Assembly (NCBI GenBank): GCA_038251625.1
Contig: JBBSBE010000006.1
Location: forward strand, 1-64,000
From: JBBQXK01 sp038251625
Lineage (GTDB): Bacteria > Pseudomonadota > Alphaproteobacteria > Rhodobacterales > Rhodobacteraceae
Direction of reading: 5' to 3'
Length of the DNA: 64,000 nucleotides
Part shown: positions 8,524 through 17,467 of the stretch, one piece after another
How the letters are laid out: the number at the start of each line of letters is the position of its first letter
Position numbering within the stretch: the stretch's first letter is position 1
Program-made: the position numbers and the translations under genes
Notes under the pieces: generated by a model
The model's database searches: none
What the model was told of the DNA's origin: nothing
The model's input: only the letters and a program-made list of their open reading frames with translations

Positions 8524-10586
8524 CGCTGACGCTGCGCAACCTCTTTCAGCCGACGATTCTGCTTGCCCTCGCGCTGATGGCAGTAATCGTGATGATGGTC
8601 CTGCCGGTGCCCGCCGCCGTGCTCGACATTGGCCTCGCGCTTTCCTTCGCGCTGGCCATCCTGATGTTGACGGTCACGCTTTTCATCGAGCGCCCGCTCG
8701 ATTTCTCGGCCTTCCCGACGATCCTTCTGTCGTCGCTGATGCTGCGGCTGTCGCTCAACGTCTCGTCCACCAAGCTCATCATCGGGCAGGGTCACACCGG
8801 CACCGATGCCGCGGGCCATGTGATCGAAGGGTTCGCCCAGTTCATCATGGGGGGATCGGTGCTCTTGGGCATCGTGATCTTCTGCGTCCTGCTGATCGTG
8901 AACTTCGTCGTCATCACCAAGGGCGCGGGCCGGATGGCGGAAGTGGGTGCGCGCTTTGCGCTCGACGGGATGCCGGGCAAGCAGCTTGCCATCGACGCCG
9001 ACATGTCGGCGGGCGCCATCGACCACACCGAGGCAAAGCGCCGGCGCGAACACGAACTGGCAGAGACAAACTTTTTCGGCTCGCTCGACGGCGCGTCGAA
9101 ATTCGTCAAGGGCGATGCGATCGCGGGGCTGATGATCACGCTTCTGAACATCATCGTCGGCCCGCTGATCGGCATCTTCGTGCATGACATGCCCGCCTCC
9201 CGCGCGTTCGAGACCTATGCGATCCTGACGGTGGGCGATGGCCTCGTCAGCCAGATCCCCGCCGTGATGATCTCGATCGCGGCTGCACTCTTGCTGGCGC
9301 GGGGCGGGCAGACGGGGGCGGCGGATGTATCGTTCTTCAACCAGCTTGGCCGCTATCCCGGCGCTCTCGGCACGGTGGCGGTTCTGATGGCGCTTTTCGC
9401 GCTGGTGCCGGGCATGCCCTTCGTGCCCTTCATCCTTGGCGCGGGCGCGCTGGGGGCTGCGGCCTTCGCGGCACAGCGTCGGCAGACACAGCCCCCGCCT
9501 CCGCCGCCCGAGGCAGAGCCTGCACGCGCGCGGCCGATGGGCGATGTGCTGGACTTCGACGATATTCACCTCGAATTCGCGCCGAACCTGGTGGCGATGG
9601 TGCTTGATCCCGCCACGGGCCTCGACGCCCGCATTGCCAGCATGCGCAACCACGTGGCCACCACCTTCGGCCTCATCCTGCCCGAGATACGGTTGACCGA
9701 CGATGCCACCTTGCCCCCCGGCGCCTATCGCATCCGCCTGCAGGGGGTGGAGCGTGTGCGCGACAGGCTGTTGCCCGAACGCGTGCTGGCGCTGACACAA
9801 GAGGGGATCATCGCGCCCGAAGGCACGGATGTGCGCGAACCCGTCTATGGCGCCCCCGCGCGCTGGATCCCCGCCGACCGGCAAGAGGATGCTGCACTCG
9901 CGGGCCTGACGGTCGTGTCGCCACCCGAGGTGCTGGCCACCCATCTGCTGGAGGTGCTGAAGGGGAACCTGTCACGCCTGCTGACGCTGAAGGGCTTGCG
10001 CCGGCTTCTGGATGAATTTGTCAACCTCAGCGACCCCGCGCGGGCCGAGGCCAACCGCAAGCTTCTGGACGAGCTGATGCCCGACAAGGTGGCACCCGAC
10101 CTGCTGCTGGCTGTCCTGCGCCTTTTGCTGGAAGAGCGGGTCTCGATCCGCAACCTGCCCCTGATCCTTGAAGCCACCGCCGAGGCGCGCAGCCTTGGGG
10201 CGCCCGAGGCGATCTGCGAACACGTGCGCCAGCGGCTGGGCTTTCAGCTTGTGGCCGGCCTCAAGCGCGAGGATGGCACGATCCCCCTGATCCAGCTTGC
10301 CCCGGAATGGGAGCGCGCCTTCGCCACCCACCAGATCGAGGGCGAGCGTGGCCTGCGCGACGTGGCGCTGCCGCCCGATCTGTTTGGCCGGCTCGCGAAT
10401 GGCCTTGCCGAACGGCTGAACCGTGCGGCGGAAGGGGGCGTCTTTCCCGCCATCGTCACCTCGACCCTGCGGCGGCGGTTCCTGCGCACCGTTCTGGCGG
10501 CACGGGGGCTGTCGGCGCCGGTACTGTCATATGAAGAGATCGGGCTCGAGGCGCGGCCCGCCCTCGTGGGCCAGGTCGCGGCATGA
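8520..10586 (+). CDS. flhA: Flagellar export gate protein FlhA
   Basis: 688 residues, the family's usual length. FlhA is the ion-conducting and substrate-docking subunit of the flagellar type III export gate. The N-terminal half holds about eight membrane segments and the conserved cytoplasmic loop, including FPTILLSSLMLRLSLNVSST, VVITKGAGRMAEVGARFALD (FHIPEP region) and LIGIFVHDMP. The C-terminal half from about residue 330 is the soluble ring domain. Starts in an ATGA overlap with the transglycosylase stop and ends overlapping fliR. Fully intact. Confidence 0.97.
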   Translation: MTLTLRNLFQPTILLALALMAVIVMMVLPVPAAVLDIGLALSFALAILMLTVTLFIERPLDFSAFPTILLSSLMLRLSLNVSSTKLIIGQGHTGTDAAGHVIEGFAQFIMGGSVLLGIVIFCVLLIVNFVVITKGAGRMAEVGARFALDGMPGKQLAIDADMSAGAIDHTEAKRRREHELAETNFFGSLDGASKFVKGDAIAGLMITLLNIIVGPLIGIFVHDMPASRAFETYAILTVGDGLVSQIPAVMISIAAALLLARGGQTGAADVSFFNQLGRYPGALGTVAVLMALFALVPGMPFVPFILGAGALGAAAFAAQRRQTQPPPPPPEAEPARARPMGDVLDFDDIHLEFAPNLVAMVLDPATGLDARIASMRNHVATTFGLILPEIRLTDDATLPPGAYRIRLQGVERVRDRLLPERVLALTQEGIIAPEGTDVREPVYGAPARWIPADRQEDAALAGLTVVSPPEVLATHLLEVLKGNLSRLLTLKGLRRLLDEFVNLSDPARAEANRKLLDELMPDKVAPDLLLAVLRLLLEERVSIRNLPLILEATAEARSLGAPEAICEHVRQRLGFQLVAGLKREDGTIPLIQLAPEWERAFATHQIEGERGLRDVALPPDLFGRLANGLAERLNRAAEGGVFPAIVTSTLRRRFLRTVLAARGLSAPVLSYEEIGLEARPALVGQVAA

Positions 10587-11356
10587 GCGCATCGGCAGAG
10601 ACGCTGCTGGCGCTTTTCGGCCTCGGGCAGGCACAATTGGCCTTGGCGTTTCTGGTCTTCCTGCGCGTCGGCGCCGCAATGTCGGTGATGCCTGCCTTCG
10701 GCGAGCAGACGGTGCCCTTGCGCGTGCGCCTTGCGCTGACGGTGGCCTTCACCGCCGTGGTGATCCCGGCGGTCGCCGACCGGCCACCACCACCTGTCTT
10801 GGCATTCGCGATCTTGCCCGAGGTGCTGGCCGGTCTGATCCTCGGGCTTGGCCTCAGGCTTCTGGTTCTGGCCCTGCAGACGGCAGGGGCGATCGCCGCG
10901 CAATCGACATCCGTCTCGCAGCTTTTCGCGGGGGCGGCGGGCGAACCGCAGCCCGCCATCGGCAACCTGCTGACGCTTGCGGGGCTGGCGCTGGCGGTGT
11001 CGGTGGGGCTGCACGTGCAGGCCGCGAAACTGCTGATCCTGTCCTATGACATCCTGCCGCCGGGCCGGATGCCGGGTGCAGCCGATGCCGCCGCCTTCGG
11101 CCTTGCGCGCGTGGCGCAGGCGTTCGGGCTGGCCTTCACGCTGGCCGCGCCCTTTGCGGCGGCGGCGCTTCTTTACACCTTGGCCACGGGCGTCATCAAC
11201 CGCGCGATGCCGCAGTTCATGGTAGCGCTGGTCGGTGCCCCCGCGTTGAGCTTCGGGGCGCTTGCCCTGCTTTTGTTGACCGCGCCCGCGCTCTTGTCCG
11301 TCTGGCAGGCCGCGATGAACGCGGCGCTCGCCGATCCCTTCGGTGTCGCGCGATGA
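10583..11356 (+). CDS. fliR: Flagellar export gate protein FliR
   Basis: 257 residues, six predicted membrane segments. FliR joins FliP and FliQ in the export-gate core. Recognisable are FLVFLRVGAAMSVMPAFGEQ near residues 23-45, LGLGLRLLVLALQTAGAIAA, and the region SQLFAGAAGEPQPAIGNLLT corresponding to the family's conserved central loop. It overlaps both flhA and flhB by 4 bp, giving the conserved flhA-fliR-flhB order seen in alphaproteobacteria. Confidence 0.95.
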   Translation: MSASAETLLALFGLGQAQLALAFLVFLRVGAAMSVMPAFGEQTVPLRVRLALTVAFTAVVIPAVADRPPPPVLAFAILPEVLAGLILGLGLRLLVLALQTAGAIAAQSTSVSQLFAGAAGEPQPAIGNLLTLAGLALAVSVGLHVQAAKLLILSYDILPPGRMPGAADAAAFGLARVAQAFGLAFTLAAPFAAAALLYTLATGVINRAMPQFMVALVGAPALSFGALALLLLTAPALLSVWQAAMNAALADPFGVAR

Positions 11357-12432
11357 GCGGGGAAGACGATGCAAGCCGCGAACACGAGCCCACGCAAAAG
11401 CGCAAGGACGACGCACGCGAAAAGGGCGAGGCCGCGCGGTCGCATGATCTGGCCGCGGCAGCCGGGGCGCTGGCCTTCGCGCTGGTTTGCCTCTCGCTCG
11501 GGCCAGGGGCGCTGCAGCGTGTCGGCGGCATCCTGATGACGCCGCTTGCAGAGGCTGACAGGATGGCACCGCTGCGGGGCGCAGGGGCCTCTGCGCCCTT
11601 TGCGGCGATGGGGCTCGATCTTGCCGGCGTGATCCTGCCTTTCATGCTTTTGCCCGCCTTCGCCGCACTGGCCGCCTATGGGGGACAGCGCGCACTTTTC
11701 GCCACCCCCTCGAACCTGATGCCAAAGCGCGCGCGCATCTCGCCCATGGCCGCGATCAAGAACCGGTTCGGCATGCGCGGCCTTCTGGAGTTCGCCAAGA
11801 ATGTGGGCAAACTGACCGTGGCGTCGGTGGTTCTGGGCGTCTATGCGCTGGCCAATGCCGACAGGATCCTGATGTCGCTGCATCTGTCACCCGCGCTTGC
11901 GACCGCCGAGATGCTGACGTTGTCACTGGGCTACCTTGCCATCATGGCGCTGGTTTCGGGCCTGTTTGGCGGGTTCGACTACCTGATCCAGCGCGCCCAT
12001 CACCTCAAGGGTCTGCGGATGACGCGTCAAGAGGTGCTGGAAGAGCACAAGTCGAGCGAAGGCGATCCCCACATCAAGGCGCAGCGGCGCCAGCGGGCAG
12101 AGGCGATTGCGACGAACCGGATGCTGTATGATGTGCCAAAGGCCGATGTGGTGATCGTGAACCCCACCCATTTTGCGGTGGCGCTGCGCTGGGACCGCGC
12201 CTCTGGCCGCCCGCCGGTCTGTGTGGCCAAGGGGGTGGACGAGGTTGCCGCGCGCATCCGCGCCCGCGCCGCCGAGGCGGGGGTGCCCATCTATGGCGAC
12301 CCGCCGACCGCACGCGCCCTGCACGCCGCGCTTGGCGTGGGTGAGCCGATCCGGCCCGAACACTACGCCGCCGTCGCCGCCGCCATCCGCTTTGCCGAGG
12401 CGTTGCGGCGCCGGGCCAAGGCCTGGCGATGA
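11353..12432 (+). CDS. flhB: Flagellar export switch protein FlhB
   Basis: 359 residues. FlhB controls the switch from rod/hook to filament export through autocleavage. The N-terminus carries the typical KRKDDAREKGEAARSHDL motif, four membrane segments follow between residues about 30 and 210, and the cytoplasmic domain contains the NPTH autocleavage site at residues 270-273 within VIVNPTHFAVAL. After it comes CVAKGVDEVAARIR, another family hallmark. All catalytic features are present. The gene overlaps fliR and the next small gene by 4 bp each. Confidence 0.96.
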   Translation: MSGEDDASREHEPTQKRKDDAREKGEAARSHDLAAAAGALAFALVCLSLGPGALQRVGGILMTPLAEADRMAPLRGAGASAPFAAMGLDLAGVILPFMLLPAFAALAAYGGQRALFATPSNLMPKRARISPMAAIKNRFGMRGLLEFAKNVGKLTVASVVLGVYALANADRILMSLHLSPALATAEMLTLSLGYLAIMALVSGLFGGFDYLIQRAHHLKGLRMTRQEVLEEHKSSEGDPHIKAQRRQRAEAIATNRMLYDVPKADVVIVNPTHFAVALRWDRASGRPPVCVAKGVDEVAARIRARAAEAGVPIYGDPPTARALHAALGVGEPIRPEHYAAVAAAIRFAEALRRRAKAWR

Positions 12433-12800
12433 GCCGCGCAACCGATCTCGCGCGTCTGACTGCGGTGGCAGAAATGGTGCGCGAGGCGCGGCGGACCGAG
12501 CTTGCCCGCGCCATGGCCGCGCGCGAAGATACCCGGGCCATGCTCGCGGCGCTCGATCGCCCGGGGCCTGCGATGCTTGACCCGCTGGCCGCGGCGCAGG
12601 CTGCCTTCCACTACGGCCGGTGGGCCGACGCGCGGCGGGCCGATTTGAACCTCGGCCTCGCGCGACAGACCGCCGCCTGGATGGAGGCGCGGGGGGCCGC
12701 CGCGCGCGCAACCGCGCGTGCCGACGTGATTGATGATCTGGCCCAGTCAGAGCGGCAGGCGCGCAACCGCGCCGCCGCCCGGCGCGAGGGCGAAGGATAG
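12429..12800 (+). CDS. Small helical protein, FliJ-like position
   Basis: 123 residues, almost all charged alpha helix (repeated RARRTELARAMAAREDTRAM-type text), without membrane segments. It overlaps flhB by 4 bp as the last gene of the operon. Size and coiled-coil character resemble FliJ, the export ATPase stalk protein, which is otherwise missing here although fliI and fliH are present. Sequence similarity to FliJ cannot be judged by eye because FliJ is highly variable, so the identity is inference. The gene ends at GCGAAGGATAG; the next gene is convergent, with a 17-bp gap. Confidence 0.62.
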   Translation: MSRATDLARLTAVAEMVREARRTELARAMAAREDTRAMLAALDRPGPAMLDPLAAAQAAFHYGRWADARRADLNLGLARQTAAWMEARGAAARATARADVIDDLAQSERQARNRAAARREGEG

Positions 12801-12817
12801 GGCGCGAAACGGCGGCG

Positions 12818-13369
12818 TCAGCTGTCCTGGCGCACGATGTCGATGATCAGTACATCCGTCACCACCGACCCCAGCACCCGCTTTGCCGCCTCGCCGAGCG
12901 CACGGCGCAGGAAGATCAGGTTTGATCCGTCCGTGAAGGACCCCGCAAACCCGCCTGCATTGGCATGGTCGAACAGCACCTGAAGAAACGCATCGCGCAG
13001 CTTCGGCTCCCGGGTATAGACGCCCTCGCTGCTGCCCGCCGTGACCTCGAGGTTGAGCGACAGGATGACCATCGCCGCAACCCGGCCCTTTTCAACCACC
13101 GGCACCACAAACTGGTTTGAAAGCTTCACATATTCCGGCGCTCCGTCGGTTCCGCCATGCCCGTCAGCGGCGGCATGGGCCTCCGGGGCGGCTGATGGCG
13201 CATGCGCGTCGGCGGGGGCATCCGCTGCATGTCCGTCCTCGGCGCCGCCGCCATGCCCGCCATCCCCGGAATCGTCCATCGGCATGGCCGCTGGGCGCAA
13301 CGCGAGCCCCGCCGCCACGCCACCGCCAGTGCCACCCAAGGCCAGAAGAAGGGGAAGAATCATCCGCAT
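12818..13369 (-). CDS. FliL-family protein (second copy)
   Basis: 183 residues. After an N-terminal membrane segment (MRMILPLLLALGGTGGGVAA) comes a linker very rich in Ala, His, Asp and Gly (residues about 30-80), then a FliL-like periplasmic domain: EYVKLSNQFVVPVVEKGRVA, then the pattern SLNLEV and an ending SVVTDVLIIDIVRQDS. It closes the flgB-flgC-fliE-fliQ-flgF-flgG-flgA-flgH operon. It differs greatly from the first FliL at 3241, and the His/Asp-rich linker could bind metal. GAGGT about six bases upstream supports ATG at 13369 over the internal one at 13363. Confidence 0.8.
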   Translation of the reverse strand: MRMILPLLLALGGTGGGVAAGLALRPAAMPMDDSGDGGHGGGAEDGHAADAPADAHAPSAAPEAHAAADGHGGTDGAPEYVKLSNQFVVPVVEKGRVAAMVILSLNLEVTAGSSEGVYTREPKLRDAFLQVLFDHANAGGFAGSFTDGSNLIFLRRALGEAAKRVLGSVVTDVLIIDIVRQDS

Positions 13370-13378
13370 CGTCGCACC

Positions 13379-14095
13379 TCAATAGGGAAGGATCACATCG
13401 GCCACCTGCTGGCCCCAGCGCGGCTGCTGCACATCGCTGATCTGCCCGCGCCCGCCGTAAGAGATGCGCGCGCCCGCGATGCGGTCATAGGTCACCTCGT
13501 TCTGGCGCGAGATATCGGCCGGGCGCACGAAACCCGAAACCAGAAGCTCGCGCAGTTCGTAGTTCACCCGCACCTCCTGGCTGCCTTCGATGCGCAGCAC
13601 GCCGTTGGGCAATTCCTCCACCACCGTGGCTGCCACGCGCAGCGTCAGCTTTTCCTTGCGTGCGACCGACCCGTCGCCCGCATAGTTCGACGTGGAGTTG
13701 GCATCCACCGCATCGGCCAGCGTCGCCCCCTCGGGCAGTTCGCGGTCGATCCGCTGCGGGATGCCGAAGAGCGACCCGATCCCCGCCTTGTCCGATGCGG
13801 TGCGGCTGCGGTCGGTCTTGTTCGAGATCTCGGCCTTGTCGTTGATCTCGATCACCACGGTCAGGATATCGCCCCGCCGCGCCGCCCGCCTGTCACCCAG
13901 AAGCGAGCCTGTATCGGCTGTCCAGAGCGAGGAGGCGTCTGACGCACCCTGCGGATCGGCCTGCAACGGCAGGGGCCGGGAATAAGAGGCCGTGTGCTGG
14001 TCGGTGCCGACAAGCGGCTTGAAGGCGGGCGCGCGGCCCACCTCGCCCAGCCGTCCGCAGCCCGCGACCAGAAGGATCAAGATCAAATAGCGCAT
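13379..14095 (-). CDS. flgH: Flagellar L-ring lipoprotein FlgH
   Basis: About 238 residues. FlgH forms the outer-membrane L ring around the rod. The start MRYLILILLVAGCG contains a lipobox (LVAGC), so the mature protein is a lipoprotein anchored at that cysteine. Family motifs are LWTADTGSLLGDRRAARRGDILTV, RVAATVVEELPNGVLRIEGS and VNYELRELLVSGFVRPADIS; each is standard FlgH wording. The ATG at 14095 has AAAGGA eight bases upstream and is preferred over an ATG three codons earlier. Twenty-two bp separate it from flgA. Confidence 0.95.
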   Translation of the reverse strand: MRYLILILLVAGCGRLGEVGRAPAFKPLVGTDQHTASYSRPLPLQADPQGASDASSLWTADTGSLLGDRRAARRGDILTVVIEINDKAEISNKTDRSRTASDKAGIGSLFGIPQRIDRELPEGATLADAVDANSTSNYAGDGSVARKEKLTLRVAATVVEELPNGVLRIEGSQEVRVNYELRELLVSGFVRPADISRQNEVTYDRIAGARISYGGRGQISDVQQPRWGQQVADVILPY

Positions 14096-14117
14096 CGCAA
14101 CCATCCTTTGCCCGCCC

Positions 14118-14534
14118 TCAGTTCCCGGGGCCCACATTCACCACGCCATCGGGGCCAAGGCGGCCCGTGACCGTCACCTTGCTGTCCATGTTCATCACCC
14201 GGATCACCTCACCCGGGCCGCCGCGCGCCAGCGCACGGCCTTCGGCAAGGATCGCCAGCGCACCCATGCGGTAGGCGATGGGCACGATCTGGTTCCGCTC
14301 GACCGTTGCGGGCGGGCCAAGATCGCCGGGGCGGATCGCGCGGCCCGGGTAGATCGTGACCCGCGCCTCGAGGCCCAGCGCCTCGGCCGGATCGGTCAGC
14401 GCGCCGGGCAGGGCCGCGGCAGCCATCACCAAATCCTCGGGCCCGACCACGGAAAGTGCGCGGATGGTGCGCGCGGCGACCAGGCTTTCGGCATGGGCGG
14501 GCGCCGCGAGGAGGAGGAGAATCATCCAGCGCAT
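14118..14534 (-). CDS. flgA: Flagellar P-ring assembly chaperone FlgA
   Basis: 138 residues with signal peptide (MRWMILLLLAAPAHA) and an SAF-type domain. FlgA is the periplasmic chaperone for P-ring protein FlgI. The C-terminal half shows the conserved FlgA text: VTIYPGRAIRPGDLGPP, then NQIVPIAYRMGALAILAEGR and a glycine-rich end. It is shorter than the enterobacterial form but like other alphaproteobacterial FlgA. ATG at 14534 overlaps the flgG stop (TGATG). Its client FlgI is not in the window. Confidence 0.92.
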   Translation of the reverse strand: MRWMILLLLAAPAHAESLVAARTIRALSVVGPEDLVMAAAALPGALTDPAEALGLEARVTIYPGRAIRPGDLGPPATVERNQIVPIAYRMGALAILAEGRALARGGPGEVIRVMNMDSKVTVTGRLGPDGVVNVGPGN

Positions 14535-15319
14535 CACCGCACCTGCGTGGTGGCGGCCAGCATCTGGTCGGCGGCGGTGATGACCTTGGCGTTCAGCTCG
14601 TATCCGCGCTGCGCCTTGATCAGTTCGGTAACCTCTCGCACCGCATCAACCGAGCTGTCTTCCAGATAGCCCTGCCGCAGCGTGCCCAGCCCGTCGATCC
14701 CCGGCGTGCCGGCCGACGCCGGGCCGGATGCGGGTGTTTCCAGAAAGAGGTTCGAGCCGATCGCCTCCAGCCCCTTGTCGTTGGTAAAGCCGGCAAGCGT
14801 GATCTGGCCCAGAAGCGTGGGGTCCACCTGATCGGCGAAATAGGCAAAGACCTCGCCATCCGCGTTGATCGACAGGCTGCGCGCCTCGGTCGGGATGGTG
14901 ATGCCGGGGGATACCTGATACCCGTCTGACGTCACGATCAGCCCGTCACCCGTGCGTTTCAGCGCGCCGTCGCGGGTGTAGGCGGGGCTGCCGTTCGGCA
15001 GCGTCACCTCGATATAGCCGCGCCCCTCGATGGCCACGTCAAGATCGCCCCCGGTCGCCGACAGCGAGCCCTGCGCCAGCACCACCGACACCGCCGCCGC
15101 GCGCACACCAAGGCCCACCTGAACACCCGCAGGCAGGACCGTGCCATCCTGAGCCGCGACCGTGCCGGGGCGCTGGAGCTGCTGATAATGCAGGTCGGCG
15201 AAATCGGCGCGGCGGGCGTTGTACCCGGTGGTGGACATGTTGGCGAGGTTGTTGGACACCACATCGACGCGCATCTGCTGCGCCGTCATGCCGGTGGCCG
15301 CGATCTGCAAGGCATTCAT
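14534..15319 (-). CDS. flgG: Flagellar distal rod protein FlgG
   Basis: 261 residues. FlgG builds the distal rod. It begins with MNALQIAATGMTAQQ and NNLANMSTTGYNARRADF, the rod/hook N-terminal helix, and ends with VREVTELIKAQRGYELNAKV, the matching C-terminal helix. AGGAG seven bases before ATG 15319 fixes the start, 11 codons inside the longest frame. Internal text such as GVQVGLGVRAAAVSVVLAQG is typical of FlgG and separates it from FlgF and FlgE. Confidence 0.96.
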   Translation of the reverse strand: MNALQIAATGMTAQQMRVDVVSNNLANMSTTGYNARRADFADLHYQQLQRPGTVAAQDGTVLPAGVQVGLGVRAAAVSVVLAQGSLSATGGDLDVAIEGRGYIEVTLPNGSPAYTRDGALKRTGDGLIVTSDGYQVSPGITIPTEARSLSINADGEVFAYFADQVDPTLLGQITLAGFTNDKGLEAIGSNLFLETPASGPASAGTPGIDGLGTLRQGYLEDSSVDAVREVTELIKAQRGYELNAKVITAADQMLAATTQVR

Positions 15320-15329
15320 GGCATGGCTC

Positions 15330-16043
15330 CTATCGGCCGAGGGTTTCGACAACGCTGCGGATCCGCTCGTGCTCGCGGTCCATCAGCGACTGGCCCATCT
15401 CGTAGGCGCGCTGGACGGCGATCATCCGCGCGATTTCGGTGACGGGGTTGACGTTGGCGCCCTCAAGGCGGCCCTGCAGGATGGTGCCGCCGTCGAACGG
15501 CTCCACCCCGCCCGGCGCATCAAAGCGTGTGCCGCCTTCGTGACGCAGGGCGGTGGGGTCCGTCGGGGCCCAAAGGCCCACACGCCCGAGGGGAATGCCA
15601 TCCGCCGAGATCGTGCCATCCCGGCCGATCCCGACAGGCCCCGCATCGGGCGGTACAAAGATCGGCGCCCCCCCGGCATCGAGCAGCCGAAGACCATCGG
15701 GGGTGACAAGCTCGCCCTCCGCGTTGGGCAGAAAAGCGCCCGCGCGGGTCAAACGCTCGCCTTGCGGCGTTTCGATCAGGAAGAAACCTTCGCCTTCGAT
15801 GGCAAGGTCGAAGGTGCCGCCCGTGGCCGCGCTTTCGCCTTGCGAAAGGTCGATGTGCCGCGCGCGCGCATCGGCCATCGACAGCGAAGGTGCCGCCTCG
15901 AGCCGTGCCACATGTTCGGCAAAGATCACGCCTTCGCGGCGGAAACCGGTGGTGGAAAGGTTGGCGATGTTGTTGGCCACCGCCTCCATCTCGCGCATCA
16001 GGCCCGATTGGCGGGTCAGGGTCACGTATCCTGCGGCATCCAT
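15330..16043 (-). CDS. flgF: Flagellar proximal rod protein FlgF
   Basis: About 237 residues. Rod protein related to FlgG; it starts MDAAGYVTLTRQSGLMREME and NNIANLSTTGFRREGVIFAE and ends MIAVQRAYEMGQSLMDREHERIRSVVETLGR, with a middle beta domain containing IEGEGFFLIETPQGERLTRAG (FlgF/FlgG wording). The ATG overlaps the fliQ stop (TGATG); a GTG one codon upstream is unlikely. The protein is intact and lies 10 bp before flgG. Confidence 0.94.
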   Translation of the reverse strand: MDAAGYVTLTRQSGLMREMEAVANNIANLSTTGFRREGVIFAEHVARLEAAPSLSMADARARHIDLSQGESAATGGTFDLAIEGEGFFLIETPQGERLTRAGAFLPNAEGELVTPDGLRLLDAGGAPIFVPPDAGPVGIGRDGTISADGIPLGRVGLWAPTDPTALRHEGGTRFDAPGGVEPFDGGTILQGRLEGANVNPVTEIARMIAVQRAYEMGQSLMDREHERIRSVVETLGR

Positions 16044-16312
16044 CACGGGCCTCCGGCGATCTGGGGAATGATGCGGGTCTGGAAGAAATCGACGAGCGTC
16101 GAGGTCATGAAGCTCATCGATACCCAGAAGACGACAAGCATGGCGCCGACCTTCGGCACGAAGGTCAGCGTCATCTCCTGGACCGAGGTCAGCGCCTGCA
16201 AAAGGCCCACCGTCAGGCCTGCGATCAATGCCACGGCCAGAAGCGGCGCCGAGATCATCACGGCGATCCAGAGGCCTTGGCGCAGCGTGTCGAAGATGTC
16301 AGCCTCGGTCAT
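16043..16312 (-). CDS. fliQ: Flagellar export gate protein FliQ
   Basis: 89 residues with two membrane hairpin segments (GLWIAVMISAPLLAVALIAG and VGAMLVVFWVSMSFM) and the conserved link LLQALTSVQEMTLTFVPKV. FliQ is the smallest membrane subunit of the export gate core. It sits between fliE and flgF rather than next to fliP and fliR, a gene order found in other alphaproteobacteria. Length and motifs match the family exactly. Confidence 0.96.
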   Translation of the reverse strand: MTEADIFDTLRQGLWIAVMISAPLLAVALIAGLTVGLLQALTSVQEMTLTFVPKVGAMLVVFWVSMSFMTSTLVDFFQTRIIPQIAGGP

Positions 16313-16314
16313 GG

Positions 16315-16599
16315 TCAGACCGGCATCCGCAGGATTTCCTGATAGGCCTCGACCACCTTGTCACGCACGGTGACGGCAGTTTCGACCGCCAGTTCCGAGG
16401 CCGCCAACGCCTCGACCAGCGCATGAGGATCGGCGCTGCCCGTCATCGCGGCGCGGGCCGTCGCCTCGCCCCGGTTCAGCGTGTCGGTGAAATCGCGGGC
16501 GATCTGCGCGAACGCGCCATCGCCGCCTCCCGCTGTTGGTTCGGTGGCGGGGCGGGCTTGGGCGTAGCCGAGTGCGGCAAAAGAGGTACGGATATCCAT
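16315..16599 (-). CDS. fliE: Flagellar rod-MS ring junction protein FliE
   Basis: 94 residues. FliE is the first exported rod protein and links the MS ring to the proximal rod. The C-terminal half carries the family pattern: PHALVEALAASELAVETAVT, then VRDKVVEAYQEILRMPV, matching the universal FliE end (YQEIMRMPV). AAAGG six bases before the ATG supports the start. Two bp separate it from fliQ. Confidence 0.95.
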   Translation of the reverse strand: MDIRTSFAALGYAQARPATEPTAGGGDGAFAQIARDFTDTLNRGEATARAAMTGSADPHALVEALAASELAVETAVTVRDKVVEAYQEILRMPV

Positions 16600-16626
16600 G
16601 GACTGCCTTTCTGGCGGGTTTGGAGG

Positions 16627-17004
16627 TTAACGGCGCAGAAGATCAAAGAGGCTGGCGGCCATCTGACGGGCCTGATCGAAAAGACGCAGGTTCGCCTCAT
16701 AGCTGCGTTGGGCTTCGCGGGCGTCCGCCATCTCGACGATCAGATCGACGTTGGACCCCATGTAATCGCCGTTTGCATCGGCCAGGGGATGGGCCGGATC
16801 GTGCACGCGGCGCAGCTCGCTCTGGTCAAGGCGCACGGGGCCGGTCTTCACCTCGCCCGCCGCCACCTCCTGAAAGCTGACGGTCTTGCGCCGGTAACCG
16901 GGCGTATCGGCGTTGGCGATGTTTTCCGACACATGGCGCAGACGGTTGGCCTGCGCCTCCATCCCGGAGGCTGATGCGGCAAAGGCAGAGATAAGGTTTG
17001 CCAT
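16627..17004 (-). CDS. flgC: Flagellar proximal rod protein FlgC
   Basis: 125 residues. Rod protein with the shared N-terminal helix (ISAFAASASGMEAQANRLRH, then VSENIANADTPGYRRKTVSF) and the FlgC C-terminus (SNVDLIVEMADAREAQRSYE, ANLRLFDQARQMAASLFDLL). The conserved short form of about 130 residues fits. Three bp downstream of flgB in the same operon. Confidence 0.95.
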   Translation of the reverse strand: MANLISAFAASASGMEAQANRLRHVSENIANADTPGYRRKTVSFQEVAAGEVKTGPVRLDQSELRRVHDPAHPLADANGDYMGSNVDLIVEMADAREAQRSYEANLRLFDQARQMAASLFDLLRR

Positions 17005-17007
17005 CGC

Positions 17008-17385
17008 CTATCGCCCCCGCCCGAGGCTGAGCTTGGTGATGTTCGACACGCTGCGCTGGATCGCCAGCGCCATTTCATGCGCCTGCCGCGCTTCTGCCGA
17101 TTTCACCATCTCGGCCTCCAGCGAGACCGTATTGCCGTTGGGCGCATCGCCACCCGGCACCGCAAAGGCCGCAGCCTCCACCTGATGCCCGGCGCCGATG
17201 TGGCCCGGCCGTGTGGCGCGCATGTCGCCCGTCTCGCGGTAGATATCTGCGAACGACGGCAGATCGCGGGTGCGATAGCCGGGTGTGTCGGCCTGCGCCA
17301 CGTTCCGCGCAATCACGCCCAGGCGTGCGCCGGAATGGGCCGCCAGCGCGCGGGCCATTCGTGAAATCTCAAGCGGTTCAAACAT
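17008..17385 (-). CDS. flgB: Flagellar proximal rod protein FlgB
   Basis: 125 residues. The longest frame extends 248 codons upstream across the fliI coding region, but the real start is ATG 17385 with GGGAG 8-9 bases upstream, giving MFEPLEISRMARALAAHSGA. Typical FlgB text is ARLGVIARNVAQADTPGYRT and LEAEMVKSAEARQAHEMALA. It heads the nine-gene rod/L-ring operon to 12,818 and is divergent from fliI across an 82-bp promoter region. Confidence 0.93.
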   Translation of the reverse strand: MFEPLEISRMARALAAHSGARLGVIARNVAQADTPGYRTRDLPSFADIYRETGDMRATRPGHIGAGHQVEAAAFAVPGGDAPNGNTVSLEAEMVKSAEARQAHEMALAIQRSVSNITKLSLGRGR

Positions 17386-17467
17386 CGGGGCTTCTCCCTC
17401 GACCAGTTCACTTGGGCTTAAGACTGATTCCTTTAGAAAGGGTAAGCAGTGAACAAAGCGGGACATT

